A stretch of DNA of 64,000 nucleotides from Paenibacillus terrae (GCF_000943545.1 NZ_JTHP01000020.1:21923-85922); one strand, 5' to 3'; positions 45,368-55,022 are shown, counted from the stretch's first letter. Translations and numbers: made by a program. The notes: generated by a model from the letters alone, not told the origin.

Positions 45368-46462
45368 GTGTTGTATCGAAGGATTGTGAAACCTGTTTTT
45401 TTCAAAATGAGTCCAGAGACGGCCCATCATGTCGTCATTGATGGCTTGAAGTATGCGGGGGCGCTTCCCGGTGGAACAGCAACGCTGCGGGGAATGTACG
45501 GAGTCAAGGAAACGGAGGATCTTGCGGTTGATCTGTTCGGCCTTCATTTTCCCAACCCGATTGGACTGGCTGCGGGATTGGATAAAAATGCGGAAGCAGT
45601 TGCCGGCTTTTCCTCGATCGGGTTTGGTTTTATGGAAGTAGGCACGGTGACACCTGTGGGACAGCCCGGCAATGACCGCCCTCGTTTGTTTCGGTTGCCT
45701 CCCGATGAGGCGTTAGTGAATCGGATGGGCTTTAACAATCTGGGTGCGGAAAGCATGGCTAAACGTCTGGCTGCGCTAAAACATCGGCCTGTTCCGGTCG
45801 CTGTTAATATTGGTAAAAACAAGAACACGCCTAATGAGGATGCCCATAAGGATTATGAGAAGTGCATTTCCGCGCTGTATCCGTATGCGGACTTTTTTGT
45901 AGTGAATATTAGTTCACCGAATACGCCGGATTTACGAAAGCTCCAGCATGGCAGTGAGCTGAAATCGCTGCTGGAAGCTGTTCGAGCAGAGATGGGAGTA
46001 CAGGCGACGAAGTATGGCGGAGCCAAGTCTGTACTGGTCAAAATTGCGCCGGACGTATCAGATGAGGAACTGGAATATATGACAGATGCGATTGCGGCCA
46101 GTGGAGTAGACGGTATCATCGCGACGAATACGACAATTTCGAGGGCTGGCCTGACGCATCGGAATGCAAGTGAGACGGGAGGGCTGAGCGGTAAGCCGCT
46201 GCGTGACCGTTCTACAGAGGTCATCGGACGAGTGTATCGCCAAACAGATGGAAAGCTGCCGATTATCGGATCGGGCGGCATTTTCAGCAGTCGTGATGCT
46301 TACGACAAAATTAAAGCAGGCGCAAGCCTGATTGAAATTTATACAGCATTGATCTATGAGGGACCGGAAGTGAACCGGACATTACATGCCGGTCTGCGTG
46401 AGCTGCTGCGAAAGGACGGCTTTAGACACATTACCGAGGCTGTTGGTGCAGATCACAGATAA
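45368..46462 (+). CDS. pyrD: Dihydroorotate dehydrogenase, class 2 (quinone)
   Basis: A 364-residue membrane-associated flavoenzyme oxidising dihydroorotate to orotate with quinone. The N-terminal amphipathic helix region (MLYRRIVKPVFFKMSPETAH) is the class 2 mark. FMN site residues appear in GLAAGLDKNAEAV, VNISSPNT and IIGSGGIFSSRDAYDKIKAGAS; the catalytic Ser sits in NISSPN. GTG start after GGAGTGG. Unusually for Bacilli, it is outside a pyr operon, and it precedes a small alarmone synthetase gene by 34 nt. Confidence 0.94.
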   Translation: MLYRRIVKPVFFKMSPETAHHVVIDGLKYAGALPGGTATLRGMYGVKETEDLAVDLFGLHFPNPIGLAAGLDKNAEAVAGFSSIGFGFMEVGTVTPVGQPGNDRPRLFRLPPDEALVNRMGFNNLGAESMAKRLAALKHRPVPVAVNIGKNKNTPNEDAHKDYEKCISALYPYADFFVVNISSPNTPDLRKLQHGSELKSLLEAVRAEMGVQATKYGGAKSVLVKIAPDVSDEELEYMTDAIAASGVDGIIATNTTISRAGLTHRNASETGGLSGKPLRDRSTEVIGRVYRQTDGKLPIIGSGGIFSSRDAYDKIKAGASLIEIYTALIYEGPEVNRTLHAGLRELLRKDGFRHITEAVGADHR

Positions 46463-46496
46463 AAAAGTGTTGTCGGAAGAGACAGGAGGTACGGGG

Positions 46497-47309
46497 ATGG
46501 ACGGAAGAGACTGGGGAACATTTTTGCTGCCATATGATCAGGCGGTGGAGGAGCTTAAGGTCAAGTTCAAAACAATGCGTGCGGAGCTGAAAAAGCGCGA
46601 GGAATACGCTCCTATCGAATTCGTAACCGGACGGGTGAAAAAAATATCAAGCATCCTCGATAAAGCGAAGAGATTACAGGTTCCTTCTGATCTGCTGGAG
46701 ACGGGAATCGAGGATATTGCAGGAATCCGCATCATGTGCCAATTTGTTGAGGATATCCGGCGGGTAGCCGAGTATATTCGAAGACGCAAGGATTTGACTG
46801 TACTGTATGAAAAGGACTATATCACCAATTATAAAGATAGCGGATATCGCAGCTTTCATATGATTGTGGAATATCCAGTGCAGACAGCGCTTGGATTAAA
46901 AATTGTGCTGGCAGAAATTCAGATCCGTACCTTAGCCATGAATTTTTGGGCAACCATCGAACATTCCCTCAGTTATAAGTATCGTGAAAGCTTACCGGAT
47001 AATATGCGGACACGGTTGAAAAAGGCAGCTGAGGCGGCCTTTGTACTGGATAATGAGATGTCTTCGATGCGTCTTGAAATATTGGAAGCGCAGAAGAAGT
47101 TTGAGGATGAAGCGAATATCGTATCCAAGGTGCTTACGGGTATGCACCGTCTGTATTTCTATCATAAGATCAGTGAAACGATTGATGCGCAGCGCAGGTT
47201 CAATGAGCTGTGGGAACGGCACGACATGGAGGGGATCAAGCTGCTCCATGATGAAGTCAAGGAATTGCTGGCAGCTTCTACCAAGGAAGACGACAGGGAT
47301 GAGTATTAA
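46497..47309 (+). CDS. Small alarmone synthetase (RelQ/YjbM-like GTP pyrophosphokinase)
   Basis: A 270-residue single-domain (p)ppGpp synthetase. Catalytic region: EFVTGRVKKISSILDKAKR, EDIAGIRIMCQFVEDI (metal Asp), SGYRSFHMIVEYP (substrate Tyr/His), EIQIRTLAMNFWATIEHSL (catalytic Glu). No HD hydrolase, TGS or ACT domain. It is about 55 residues longer than YjbM at the C-terminus (helical, charged). ATG 46497 follows GGAGG; a longer frame starts inside pyrD. Next gene starts directly at its stop (TAAATG), so translation is coupled. Confidence 0.92.
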   Translation: MDGRDWGTFLLPYDQAVEELKVKFKTMRAELKKREEYAPIEFVTGRVKKISSILDKAKRLQVPSDLLETGIEDIAGIRIMCQFVEDIRRVAEYIRRRKDLTVLYEKDYITNYKDSGYRSFHMIVEYPVQTALGLKIVLAEIQIRTLAMNFWATIEHSLSYKYRESLPDNMRTRLKKAAEAAFVLDNEMSSMRLEILEAQKKFEDEANIVSKVLTGMHRLYFYHKISETIDAQRRFNELWERHDMEGIKLLHDEVKELLAASTKEDDRDEY

Positions 47310-47879
47310 ATGGTGAACGTTTCCTATGAACCGTTGTACGTGGCTTATTTGGTATACTTCAATCGGGATCGGGATTATTTTGAATGTCACGAGGTACTGG
47401 AAGAGCTGTGGCTAAAGCTGGACCGTGACCCTGTATATAAAGGTTTGCTGCAAATTGCTGTAGGGCTGTATCATTTTCGAAACGGAAATTTCCGAGGCGG
47501 ATATATGATGCTGGACAGTGCGGTACACAAGCTGGAGCATGCGTCTCCGCAGGCGCTGGGCATTAACATGGCGAAGCTGGTGGACGAGGCGCGCGCTTGC
47601 GCCAGCCAGCTTGCCGAGGCTGTTGTAGGTGGCTCGGCAGATCTCCAGCGCCAGCCGCCGGTTTATCGGGATTTGACGATTGAAATCGTCAATCCCGGGC
47701 TGCGTCAGGCCGTGGAGGACGCATCGTCGTCCATAGCAGCCAATATCCCGCAGCAAAGAGGACCGCGGCGTGGGGAAAAGCATGAGCAGCGTCAGCAGGC
47801 GCTTGAGGCTTCTGTGAGGCGCAGACAGGCGGCCCGCAGCTCCTGCTCTGCCTCGCCTGGTACGAAGGGCACGACGTAA
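47310..47879 (+). CDS. DUF309 family protein
   Basis: A 189-residue protein with an N-terminal DUF309 helical domain (about residues 8-70), marked by YFNRDRDYFECHEVLEELW, GLLQIAVGLYHFRNGNFRGG and ML..A..KL. The C-terminal ~50 residues are Arg/Gln/Ala-rich and probably disordered. Function unknown. Its ATG directly abuts the stop of the alarmone synthetase gene, so the two are coupled. A bidirectional terminator follows. Confidence 0.85.
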   Translation: MVNVSYEPLYVAYLVYFNRDRDYFECHEVLEELWLKLDRDPVYKGLLQIAVGLYHFRNGNFRGGYMMLDSAVHKLEHASPQALGINMAKLVDEARACASQLAEAVVGGSADLQRQPPVYRDLTIEIVNPGLRQAVEDASSSIAANIPQQRGPRRGEKHEQRQQALEASVRRRQAARSSCSASPGTKGTT

Positions 47880-47902
47880 TCTGAGGCGTGTCTATGAAAG
47901 CA

Positions 47903-47939
47903 AGCAGCCCGATCCGTTTCAGCGGATCGGGCTGCTTTA
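47903..47939. terminator. Terminator between DUF309 gene and thioredoxin-like gene
   Basis: 14-bp stem AGCAGCCCGATCCG / CGGATCGGGCTGCT, TTTCAG loop, TTTAT on the plus side and an A/T-rich CTTTCAT on the minus side. Confidence 0.8.
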
Positions 47940-47971
47940 TCGTTCAGTAGCCTAAGCCGTGTGAACGTCGT

Positions 47972-48505
47972 TTAGGAGGTTACGTTCTTTTTATATTTTT
48001 CAAAAAAGGCTTTGAAATCGTCGAGTGTATAGCCGTTGTCGGAAGGGCTTTCCTTCAAACCACCTACCATACGCTCTTTTTCTACGCCTTTTTCGTAATA
48101 GATGAGCGTAGGGGTGTACTCAATTTTGTACTTGTCCCAGCCGTCCTCATACTCACGCAGGTTAAATTCGTGCATGGTGATGTTCTCCTGCTTGCTCAAA
48201 GGCATTAGCTTGGGAGTGGTGGCGCGGCAATGTACACAGTCGGATGCAAAATGATAGACGAAAAAGTTTTCCTTTTTGTCAATTTTGCTTTGCAGATCCT
48301 CCGGTTTAATAATCTGCTGATAGTTTGGATCATTCAGCAGCTCTTGGGTGGCAGGCTTTAATGAGGCTGTGGAAACGCCATACAGCTTGTTTTTAGTGCC
48401 TGAATTTAAAGCTAGCAGCACCCCAAGCAGAATGACGAGCACAACAAAAAAGCCAATGACAGGTATAAGCTTTTTTTTGTTGGATTTTTGGGTGTTCAAT
48501 GCCAT
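47972..48505 (-). CDS. Membrane-anchored thioredoxin-like protein
   Basis: A 177-residue protein with a Lys-rich start, one membrane helix (LIPVIGFFVVLVILLGVLLAL) and a thioredoxin-fold domain with active site ASDCVHCRATTPK (CxxC) and the cis-Pro-like EYTPTLIYYEKG. It is likely an extracytoplasmic thiol oxidoreductase. The ATG at 48505 is very close to TAGGAGAG; a TTG at 48499 would give better spacing. The longer frame from 48589 is rejected. Monocistronic, divergent from the rRNA methyltransferase gene. Confidence 0.82.
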   Translation of the reverse strand: MALNTQKSNKKKLIPVIGFFVVLVILLGVLLALNSGTKNKLYGVSTASLKPATQELLNDPNYQQIIKPEDLQSKIDKKENFFVYHFASDCVHCRATTPKLMPLSKQENITMHEFNLREYEDGWDKYKIEYTPTLIYYEKGVEKERMVGGLKESPSDNGYTLDDFKAFFEKYKKNVTS

Positions 48506-48662
48506 CTCTCCTATCAAAATACAAAATATGTAGCTATGAATCTCATTATTATACAACATTACAGCTTGTAGTGAAAGTTTGTAAATCACACGGATATTGC
48601 AGCTTAACAGTTTGATTATGGTACAATAAATTTTATTTTAACAGGACAGGATGATTATAATT

Positions 48663-50336
48663 ATGGGTGTACAGCTCCCTACTGCATTTGTGAAGCGCAT
48701 GGAGCAACTGCTCGGCGACGAGTTTGAGGCTTTTATGGCTGCTTATGACCATACGCCTCATGCTGGGATACGCGTCAATACGTTAAAAATTTCGGTGGAG
48801 GCGTTTAAGGCGATATCGCCGTTTGAACTGAGGCCAATTCCTTGGTGTGATACAGGTTTTTATGTTCCATACGGCACAAAGCCGGGGTTGCATCCTTATT
48901 ATCATGCAGGACTGTACTATGTGCAGGAACCAAGTGCAATGTCTCCTGTAGAATTGCTGAATGTTGCTCAGGGTGAGGCTGTATTGGACTTGTGTGCTGC
49001 ACCGGGCGGGAAATCGACCCAAATCGCGGCCAAGCTGCAAGGAAGCGGTCTGCTCGTAACGAATGATATTAGTGCAGATCGAACCAAGGCGTTGGCTAAA
49101 AATGTGGAATTATACGGTGTGCGAAATGCTGTGGTGTTGAATGAAAGCCCGGATCGAATCGCATATGCCTTCCCTCATTTTTTTGACAAAATATTAATTG
49201 ACGCACCTTGCTCGGGGGAAGGGATGTTTCGCAAGGATGAGGATATGGCGAAGCAATGGGAAAACCATTCGGTGGACAAATGTGTAGTTATGCAGCGGGA
49301 TATTTTGCGAGTGGCAGCATCTATGTTAAGTGACGGAGGAAGAATTGTTTATTCGACCTGTACCTTTGCACCGGAAGAAAATGAAGGGATGATTGCAGAG
49401 TTTCTGGAGGCACATCCTGATTTTGACGTTGTTCCTGCTCCTTCAGGAACGGGCTTTGCTTCAGGCCACCCGGAATGGGTGAGTGAAGCGGTCGCGGCAG
49501 CCCATCCGGAACTGCGTGGAACGGCACGCCTTTGGCCCCATCTTATAGAGGGTGAGGGTCATTTTATTGCTGTGTTGCAGCATCAAGGCAGTCGTACAGC
49601 TACAGCGGATAATCAGCGTGGAATGGCCGATTCCTTTGAAAGGGATGGGTCTGTCGTTAGGGACGAAAGGGCTTTAAACATAGGTTCGGACCGTGCCCAT
49701 AAGAAGCAGCGGCTGTCCATCAAGGAAGCGCCAATGGCAAACGGAAAGGGCAGATCTGCAACTGGAGATTACAAACGGAATGGAAAAGGGATGGACGGGG
49801 AATCGGGTAAAGGAACGAATGCACGCGGTTCCGGGAACAACAAGTCTAGTTCTGGTAAAGATGCGGCAAAATGGGATGGACGCGGACAATATGATGTACT
49901 GGAGTCCTATCCCTATTTTGTACAGGAGCAGCTTGAGGCGTCATTTGCAGGCCATACGGTAGTCTACGGAGATCGGATTTATCAGTCGCCGCTGGAATCT
50001 CATCGTCTGGACGGGCTTAAGGTGGTCCGTCCGGGCTGGTTTATGGGAACAGACAAGAATGGTCGGTTTGTGCCTTCGCATCCGCTGGCGGTAGCTTTGC
50101 GCCCTTCTGAGGCGGTCAGGAGTATAAACCTCTCCAGCTCAGACACGGATGCCATCCGTTATTTGAAAGGTGAAACGTTATCCATCCCGGCTCAGCGAAT
50201 GACGCTGCAGAACGAAGCACAGCCCAAAGGCTACACTCTCGTATGTATTGACGGATATTCTGCCGGATGGGGCAAATGGCAGGACGGTATGCTCAAAAAT
50301 GAATACCCTACAGGCTGGAGGTGGACATCGGTATGA
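48663..50336 (+). CDS. RsmF/YebU-type 16S rRNA m5C methyltransferase
   Basis: A 557-residue NOL1/NOP2/Sun methyltransferase. SAM motif VLDLCAAPGGKSTQIA at about residue 105; the two catalytic cysteines lie in DAPCSGEGMFRKDE and YSTCTFAPEENE. Residues ~310-400 form a Gly/Lys/Asn/Ser-rich low-complexity linker before a C-terminal PUA-like RNA-binding region. It methylates cytosine in rRNA or tRNA. ATG 48663 is preferred over 48651, which touches the ribosome site. Its stop overlaps the start of the pseudouridine synthase gene. Confidence 0.9.
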   Translation: MGVQLPTAFVKRMEQLLGDEFEAFMAAYDHTPHAGIRVNTLKISVEAFKAISPFELRPIPWCDTGFYVPYGTKPGLHPYYHAGLYYVQEPSAMSPVELLNVAQGEAVLDLCAAPGGKSTQIAAKLQGSGLLVTNDISADRTKALAKNVELYGVRNAVVLNESPDRIAYAFPHFFDKILIDAPCSGEGMFRKDEDMAKQWENHSVDKCVVMQRDILRVAASMLSDGGRIVYSTCTFAPEENEGMIAEFLEAHPDFDVVPAPSGTGFASGHPEWVSEAVAAAHPELRGTARLWPHLIEGEGHFIAVLQHQGSRTATADNQRGMADSFERDGSVVRDERALNIGSDRAHKKQRLSIKEAPMANGKGRSATGDYKRNGKGMDGESGKGTNARGSGNNKSSSGKDAAKWDGRGQYDVLESYPYFVQEQLEASFAGHTVVYGDRIYQSPLESHRLDGLKVVRPGWFMGTDKNGRFVPSHPLAVALRPSEAVRSINLSSSDTDAIRYLKGETLSIPAQRMTLQNEAQPKGYTLVCIDGYSAGWGKWQDGMLKNEYPTGWRWTSV

Positions 50337-51115
50337 GTGGGAAGGGAAGACAGACGCAGCGTTTGGACAAGGTTCTAACCCATATGGGTTATGGTTCGCG
50401 CAGTGATATCAAGAGACAGGTAAAGCAAGGGATGGTCACCGTGAACGGTCGAACTACCAAGGATAGCGGCTTGCAGGTTCATCCGTACGACGATCAAATT
50501 GAAGTGAACGGGGAACGGGTTGTTTTTCGGGAATACATTTATATCATGTTACATAAGCCGCCGGGCGTTATATCCGCAACCGAGGATACAAGAGAGCGAA
50601 CAGTGCTGGATTTGCTGAGTGCGGAGGAACGGCATTTTGAGCCTTTCCCGGTTGGACGGCTCGATAAGGATACGGAAGGGCTGCTATTGTTAACGAACGA
50701 TGGTAAGCTGGCGCATGAACTCTTGTCTCCACGGCGACATGTTCCCAAAACGTATGAGGCTACGGTGTCGGGACATGTCACGGAAGAGGATATACGTCAA
50801 TTTGCAGCAGGGGTGGAGCTGGATGACGGCTATGTTACCCTTTCGGCCCAATTGACCATTCTTCGTCATGAAAAAGCACAAGAGGCAGATGAAGAAGTCA
50901 TTTCATACATTTCACTTGTGATCCATGAAGGAAAGTTTCATCAGGTGAAGCGCATGTTTGAGGCGGTTGGCAAAAAGGTTACGTATTTGAAAAGAACGGC
51001 GATGGGTCCGTTAACGCTGGATGATCAGCTTCCTCTGGGCAGCTATCGTGAGCTGACAAACGAGGAGCTGGCATGGATTGGCCGGGATTTGGGATCTGCA
51101 ACGTCAGAGGCTTGA
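50333..51115 (+). CDS. RsuA/RluB-family pseudouridine synthase
   Basis: A 260-residue rRNA-modifying enzyme with an N-terminal S4 RNA-binding domain (QRLDKVLTHMGYGSRSDIKR to VTVNG) and the RsuA catalytic core: PVGRLDKDTEGLLLLTNDG with the catalytic Asp, PKTYEATV, and GKFHQVKRMFEAVGKKV. It isomerises uridine in 16S or 23S rRNA. The start overlaps the RsmF-like gene by 4 bp (ATGA) behind GGAGGTG, making a two-gene rRNA-modification operon. Confidence 0.93.
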   Translation: MSGKGRQTQRLDKVLTHMGYGSRSDIKRQVKQGMVTVNGRTTKDSGLQVHPYDDQIEVNGERVVFREYIYIMLHKPPGVISATEDTRERTVLDLLSAEERHFEPFPVGRLDKDTEGLLLLTNDGKLAHELLSPRRHVPKTYEATVSGHVTEEDIRQFAAGVELDDGYVTLSAQLTILRHEKAQEADEEVISYISLVIHEGKFHQVKRMFEAVGKKVTYLKRTAMGPLTLDDQLPLGSYRELTNEELAWIGRDLGSATSEA

Positions 51116-51176
51116 TGGATATAGTGAATCACAGCAAGTACGCTAAAAATATTAAGCATTTACCGATAAATATATC

Positions 51177-51220
51177 AATGACGCACAGGCTCTTATGGGA
51201 GTTCCCTGTGCGTCATTTTA
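51177..51220. terminator. Intrinsic terminator after the rRNA-modification operon
   Basis: Stem AATGACGCACAGG / CCTGTGCGTCATT with TTTA following. Confidence 0.8.
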
Positions 51221-51265
51221 CTATACGGACTATGATTTACAGCTAACAGATGGCAGACTGCATGT

Positions 51266-52507
51266 TTATTGTGCGCGTGCTGCACGGCTTTTTTTCACTT
51301 CTGCTGCCGTATAAGCCGTGACCTTGTTTTTGCCCGTTGTTTTGGATATGTACATAGCCTGATCGGCCTGTTTGACCAGTTCATCCGGGTTCATTTCCTT
51401 CTTTAACGTGCTGTGCCCGACGCTGATGGTCACAATGCTTTCATCTGCGACCCGTTCACGGATTCGTTCCGCGACCTGTCCGACCTTGGCCCGCCGATCA
51501 ACCACCATCGCGACCAGCTCCTCGCCGCCGTATCTTCCGGTCAGTCCAATTTCATCCAGTTCTTCTTCCATAATCTGTGCAACCTGTTTAAGCACATCAT
51601 CCGCGCGGGCATGGCCCTGTGTATCATTCAACTTTTTGAAATTATCAATATCACAAAAAATGACCGACACGCGGATTCCCTGCTCCATATATCGCCGTAA
51701 TCGCCCCGAAAAGTATTTACGGTTATACAGACCAGTCAAACCATCAGTAATGGAGGAACGGTAAATCCGTTGAAGTAGCTCCACAATCCGTTCGAACAGG
51801 ATTAGAAACAACGTAGTGTAATACAGCAATGGCAAAAATGACATCCATAGGACTGTGCTTGTTGCACCTTTTTCAGCCAGAATGTCGCCTCGCAACCACA
51901 GACTGCCAAGCCAAAGCAAATAGAACAGTAAGCCCAGTGCAAACTTTTTGGGCTGACCGATTCGTGGGATGATGAACACAAGGCTCAAAGTAAGCACAAT
52001 GAGTCGATAAAGCAGGGTGAACCCGACGAGATTTGCTGCGCTGATCCAACTGGGTAGTATTCCGGCAGCCCATGCGCCAACCGGCAATATCAGTAGCGCC
52101 CCCAGCAACAGCAAAGACCATGCTCCCGCACGTTTTAGCTTCCGGTAGAGCTGAAATACGGCGGCATTGGTAAGCACAAAGGCAGCAGCCTCCAGCGTAT
52201 TTTGCCACACGATTCCTTGTAGCGGCATTTTGCCGCCACCTGCCGAATAGAGATTCATGGCTTCATATGTCATAATAAAAATAGCGGCAACCGAAAAAAG
52301 GATATAGGCTTTTTTTCGCTGTCTGCTATATATGATCACGCACATCAGCGCCATCATGAGTATAATATACAAACCGCAGGCGGCACTTACAGCCCCGGCC
52401 AGAGATGGGAAACCGAAGGTTCCCGATAAGGACAACAACGTCAACGTCACCGACTCCATCTGTATAGATAGTGAGTCTATTGAACGGGGAATATGGTTCC
52501 CATACAA
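51266..52507 (-). CDS. Membrane GGDEF protein (diguanylate cyclase)
   Basis: A 413-residue protein with about seven N-terminal membrane helices (residues ~35-235) and a C-terminal GGDEF domain (about 245-400): DGLTGLYNRKYFSGRL, FCDIDNFKKLNDTQGH and RYGGEELVAMV. The active-site loop is GGEEL, compatible with c-di-GMP synthesis. The RxxD inhibitory site is missing before GGEEL. The start is uncertain: TTG 52507 has no good ribosome site, and ATG 52459 is an alternative. Confidence 0.87.
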   Translation of the reverse strand: MYGNHIPRSIDSLSIQMESVTLTLLSLSGTFGFPSLAGAVSAACGLYIILMMALMCVIIYSRQRKKAYILFSVAAIFIMTYEAMNLYSAGGGKMPLQGIVWQNTLEAAAFVLTNAAVFQLYRKLKRAGAWSLLLLGALLILPVGAWAAGILPSWISAANLVGFTLLYRLIVLTLSLVFIIPRIGQPKKFALGLLFYLLWLGSLWLRGDILAEKGATSTVLWMSFLPLLYYTTLFLILFERIVELLQRIYRSSITDGLTGLYNRKYFSGRLRRYMEQGIRVSVIFCDIDNFKKLNDTQGHARADDVLKQVAQIMEEELDEIGLTGRYGGEELVAMVVDRRAKVGQVAERIRERVADESIVTISVGHSTLKKEMNPDELVKQADQAMYISKTTGKNKVTAYTAAEVKKSRAARAQ

Positions 52508-52653
52508 TAGACAGGATTTATTCCATTTAAAATGTTATAATTTTCTTTTGTACTTAGTAATTATTCTCAATATATCATTTTTCAGAAAATCCGGAAACCT
52601 ATACATACAACCTGTGTTCCGGGCAGTACAACGCTTGAAGGGGGAAGCACGTC

Positions 52654-53778
52654 ATGAAATTGCTACAGGCTCTCTTTTTCCCACCCGAGCAACCGGGCGG
52701 CGTTTCATCTATGATTCCATATCTGCAAGAGCGATTTATGTCCCCGCGTTGGGAAATGGAGCTATTTTCAATCCCTAAACGAATTCGCAACAAGGGCAGG
52801 GAAGAAGTATTATTTGATACCTTTGACTGGACGCAATATGAACAATATCCGATTGTCCAAAAATATATACAGACGTACCGTGACTATTTGTGGTGGACTC
52901 GGCTTCGCATTCAGAAGCCCTTTGATCTCATTCATGCTCATCACCCGATTGCCGGAATTGCTATGAAAACTGTTTTTCCAGACATCCCGCTCGTTCAGAC
53001 GATTCACTCTTCTTATGAGAAGGAGTTAATTCTAAACGGTAAAATAGAGGAGAACGGGCCTGAGCATCAATTTCTGGTGTCCTTGTATCGGGAGTTGGAG
53101 CATAAGGCGGATCGCCTGATTGCAGTATCCCGCTCTTTCCAGCATTACTTGATGCCATATGTACAAAATCCGCAAGATATTGTGGTCATTCCGAATGGAT
53201 ATGATGAGAAGCGCTTCAAGCCCATACCACATGAAAATGAAGTGACACAGCTTATAACTGTTTGTCGCCTTGTCCCTGCCAAAGGGCTGGATACTTTGTT
53301 ACAGGCCTGTGCCGAGCTGAAAAAGAGAAATCAAAATTTTGTGCTGCATATTATCGGAGATGGTCCCATTCGACCCGAGCTGGAAGAGATGGCGCGACAG
53401 TTGGATATTTACCATGAAACGATCTTTTATGGATACACGCTTCATCCGGAAGAGTTTATGCCTTTCTTTGATGTGTTTGTTTTGCCTTCACGAGCGGAAG
53501 CCTTTGGTTCCGTGTTTGCGGAGGCAGCTTTGAGCTGTTTGGCTTTGGTGGGTACAGAGGTGGGAGGAATACCGGAGCAAATTGATGATGGAGTAAATGG
53601 TCTGCTTGTGCCACCCGACAGTCCGAGGGCACTGGCAGACGCATTGGAAAAGGTCATCGCAGACCCTGCCTATCGTTATGAGCTGGCGCGATCTGCTTGC
53701 GACAAGGCTAAATCGAGCTATTCCCTGAGCAGGGCTGTTAATGAGCTAAAGAAAATGTATTTGAAATTCCAGCACTAA
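52654..53778 (+). CDS. Glycosyltransferase, GT4/GT-B type
   Basis: A 374-residue two-Rossmann-domain glycosyltransferase. N-terminal FFPPEQPGGVSSMI is the acceptor-side glycine loop; VVIPNGYDEKRFKP and ITVCRLVPAKGLDTLLQA open the donor domain, and the EX7E signature appears in EAFGSVFAEAA. It would transfer a sugar from a nucleotide donor to a cell-surface or small-molecule acceptor. AAGGGGG precedes the ATG. Its stop overlaps the stop of the convergent YkvI gene by three bases. Confidence 0.9.
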   Translation: MKLLQALFFPPEQPGGVSSMIPYLQERFMSPRWEMELFSIPKRIRNKGREEVLFDTFDWTQYEQYPIVQKYIQTYRDYLWWTRLRIQKPFDLIHAHHPIAGIAMKTVFPDIPLVQTIHSSYEKELILNGKIEENGPEHQFLVSLYRELEHKADRLIAVSRSFQHYLMPYVQNPQDIVVIPNGYDEKRFKPIPHENEVTQLITVCRLVPAKGLDTLLQACAELKKRNQNFVLHIIGDGPIRPELEEMARQLDIYHETIFYGYTLHPEEFMPFFDVFVLPSRAEAFGSVFAEAALSCLALVGTEVGGIPEQIDDGVNGLLVPPDSPRALADALEKVIADPAYRYELARSACDKAKSSYSLSRAVNELKKMYLKFQH

Positions 53779-54881
53779 CCATGGCGTGTATCACCTGATT
53801 TTGAATCAGAATGCCGGAAGCTGGAGCGAGGACGCGAGGAACGGAAGGGTCCCCCCCGTCCTGCCATGATCAGCTTGCCCACCCACATCAGGCTAAGTAT
53901 CCCGAAAATGGGATATAGAATAGACAGCAGTGAGCTGAAACCAAACTGACTGATTAGAAAACATGTGAGCATAATGAATAGTGTGATGAGCTTAGGTGAA
54001 ATTTGGATATGCTGGCGGATTTGCAGACTGACACCGTAAATGTCGGCCACGAAGGTACTGAAAATTTCCATGAAAATGAGTAAAATGTAAATGATTTCGA
54101 CCAAGGCCCCCAGACGATAAGCAATGCTTCCCATCGGGATCTCAAATTGCCGAATTCCCGGCATATGTGCCGACATGGCAAAGTGAGCAGACATGAGCAT
54201 AAACCCGACGCCGATCCCGCCCAAAATCCCGCCCCAGCGGATCGTTTTGCGGGAGAAGGTTTGGCTGCCGAGTGGTACAAGCACTGCTTGGGCCATTGCC
54301 AGATTGAAGGAAGTATACAGCAGCGGAGAAAGCCAAGCTCGCAGCATGCTATAATCGGACGTATTTGTAATAAAGCTCTGGGGATTTGGCATAGAGAGTG
54401 TGCTGTGAACAAGCAGGATAGACATGATCATCATCATAGGGACAACAATAGTGTTCATATGCAGGATAGCCTTGATGCCTTTACTCAGGAGCAGATACGT
54501 TCCAATGAGTGTAATGAGCAGTCCGGTCTGGTAATGCAGGTGAAGGCGTTCCACGAAAACGGAGCCGGCGCCTGCCAGCATGACGCTGTTGACGCAGACC
54601 AATATAATGAGCGTGAACCAGCTGATCCATTTTCCGACTTTGGTGCCAAAAAGGTGTCTGTTCAGATCCTCATAGGACCGGGCCGAAATATCATGAGCGA
54701 TCAGCATCATTTTCGTACCCAGCCATACAAATATGAGTGTGGACAGCATGATGGTGAGTGTAGCCCAACGTCCGTACTGTGTAAAAAACTGCAATATTTC
54801 TTGTCCAGTAGCAAATCCGGCACCGACGACTGTTCCGATGTATGTAAAAGCAATCTGCAAAACATGAATATTACGTTTCAT
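53775..54881 (-). CDS. YkvI-family membrane protein
   Basis: A 368-residue protein with about ten membrane helices, related to the YkvI family in the APC-fold group of transporters. The start HVLQIAFTYIGTVVGAGFATGQEILQFF carries the family hallmark AGFATGQE; the C-terminus is a basic/serine tail. Transport function and substrate are unknown. AGGAGGGG precedes the ATG. Its end overlaps the glycosyltransferase stop codon on the other strand. Confidence 0.85.
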   Translation of the reverse strand: MKRNIHVLQIAFTYIGTVVGAGFATGQEILQFFTQYGRWATLTIMLSTLIFVWLGTKMMLIAHDISARSYEDLNRHLFGTKVGKWISWFTLIILVCVNSVMLAGAGSVFVERLHLHYQTGLLITLIGTYLLLSKGIKAILHMNTIVVPMMMIMSILLVHSTLSMPNPQSFITNTSDYSMLRAWLSPLLYTSFNLAMAQAVLVPLGSQTFSRKTIRWGGILGGIGVGFMLMSAHFAMSAHMPGIRQFEIPMGSIAYRLGALVEIIYILLIFMEIFSTFVADIYGVSLQIRQHIQISPKLITLFIMLTCFLISQFGFSSLLSILYPIFGILSLMWVGKLIMAGRGGPFRSSRPRSSFRHSDSKSGDTRHG

Positions 54882-55022
54882 CCCCAGCCCCTCCTTGCCT
54901 GCTTGAATAACGCTGTAGCGAGCATATAATACAAACTATGTTCAACTGAAATGGGACATGACTGGATGAGACTGAAAATAATTATAGTGAATTTAACGAA
55001 TAGCTTGACGGGAGCGTAATTT

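Noticed and set aside
54147..54929. 260-codon plus-strand frame opposite the YkvI gene
   Set aside because: Antisense of membrane-helix codons, His/Gln/Asp-rich, no recognisable motif.
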